Part shown: one piece after another, positions 5,520-5,559 of the stretch
Layout of the letters: every line of letters starts with the position of its first letter
Numbering within the stretch: the stretch's first letter is position 1
Source: Flavobacterium sp.
GTDB lineage: Bacteria > Bacteroidota > Bacteroidia > Flavobacteriales > Flavobacteriaceae
DNA: 5,559 nucleotides
Assembly (NCBI RefSeq): GCF_021151785.1
Contig: NZ_JAGKWP010000129.1
Coordinates: 1 to 5,559, forward strand
Direction of reading: 5' to 3'
Made by a program: the position numbers and the translations under genes
Notes under the pieces: model-generated
Databases searched by the model: none
What the model saw: the letters and a program-made list of their open reading frames with translations, nothing else
Told to the model about the DNA's origin: nothing

Positions 5520-5559
5520 ATATTTTCTAAATTTTAAATTTTATGTTTGTGAATAATTC

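Noticed and set aside
1..5559. A new defence, toxin-antitoxin or mobile system.
   Set aside because: All major open frames belong to recognisable housekeeping, stress or envelope families. I saw no repeats of CRISPR type, transposase, integrase, attachment site or toxin-like small ORF pair.

Overview
The window looks like a piece of a Flavobacteriaceae (Bacteroidota) chromosome, probably Flavobacterium or a close relative. The evidence is the very AT-rich DNA, the TAnnTTTG-type promoter elements, the absence of Shine-Dalgarno sequences before starts, a Bacteroidota-style Lys-rich cold-shock-domain protein, and a Cys-NKED lipoprotein of a type typical of flavobacteria. It reads as ordinary core or near-core chromosome. 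I see no mobile element, CRISPR array, tRNA or rRNA.

Layout from left to right. Positions 14-1542 hold two minus-strand genes: an EamA/DMT-family transporter (transcribed first) and an AlkB-like Fe(II)/2-oxoglutarate dioxygenase. Between them is a terminator-like hairpin whose U-tract runs directly into the dioxygenase start codon. Positions 1543-1709 hold the transporter's -7 element and two 3' hairpins that belong to the next gene. Positions 1710-2536 hold a minus-strand lipoprotein gene that is frameshifted near its 3' end. The open frame stops at 1820, but a stop-free 48-residue tail continues in the -1 frame to 1710, and it carries the second of two matching cysteine pairs. Positions 2537-2862 contain no gene; they hold a 16-base inverted repeat (two 8-base arms), a plus-strand promoter and a leader of about 180 nt. 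Positions 2863-3490 hold two plus-strand cold-shock-domain genes in tandem (139 and 63 aa), ended by a strong terminator. Positions 3636-5519 hold htpG (Hsp90) on the minus strand, with its own terminator, convergent to the cold-shock pair.

Functionally the window combines stress genes (RNA chaperones, Hsp90, an alkylation-repair-type dioxygenase) with a transporter and a cell-envelope lipoprotein. Separate promoters and terminators suggest they are mostly independent units; only the csp pair, and possibly transporter plus dioxygenase, look co-transcribed. No previously undescribed multi-gene system is evident. The points most worth checking are the lipoprotein frameshift with its duplicated Cys module, the terminator abutting the dioxygenase start, and the long csp leader.
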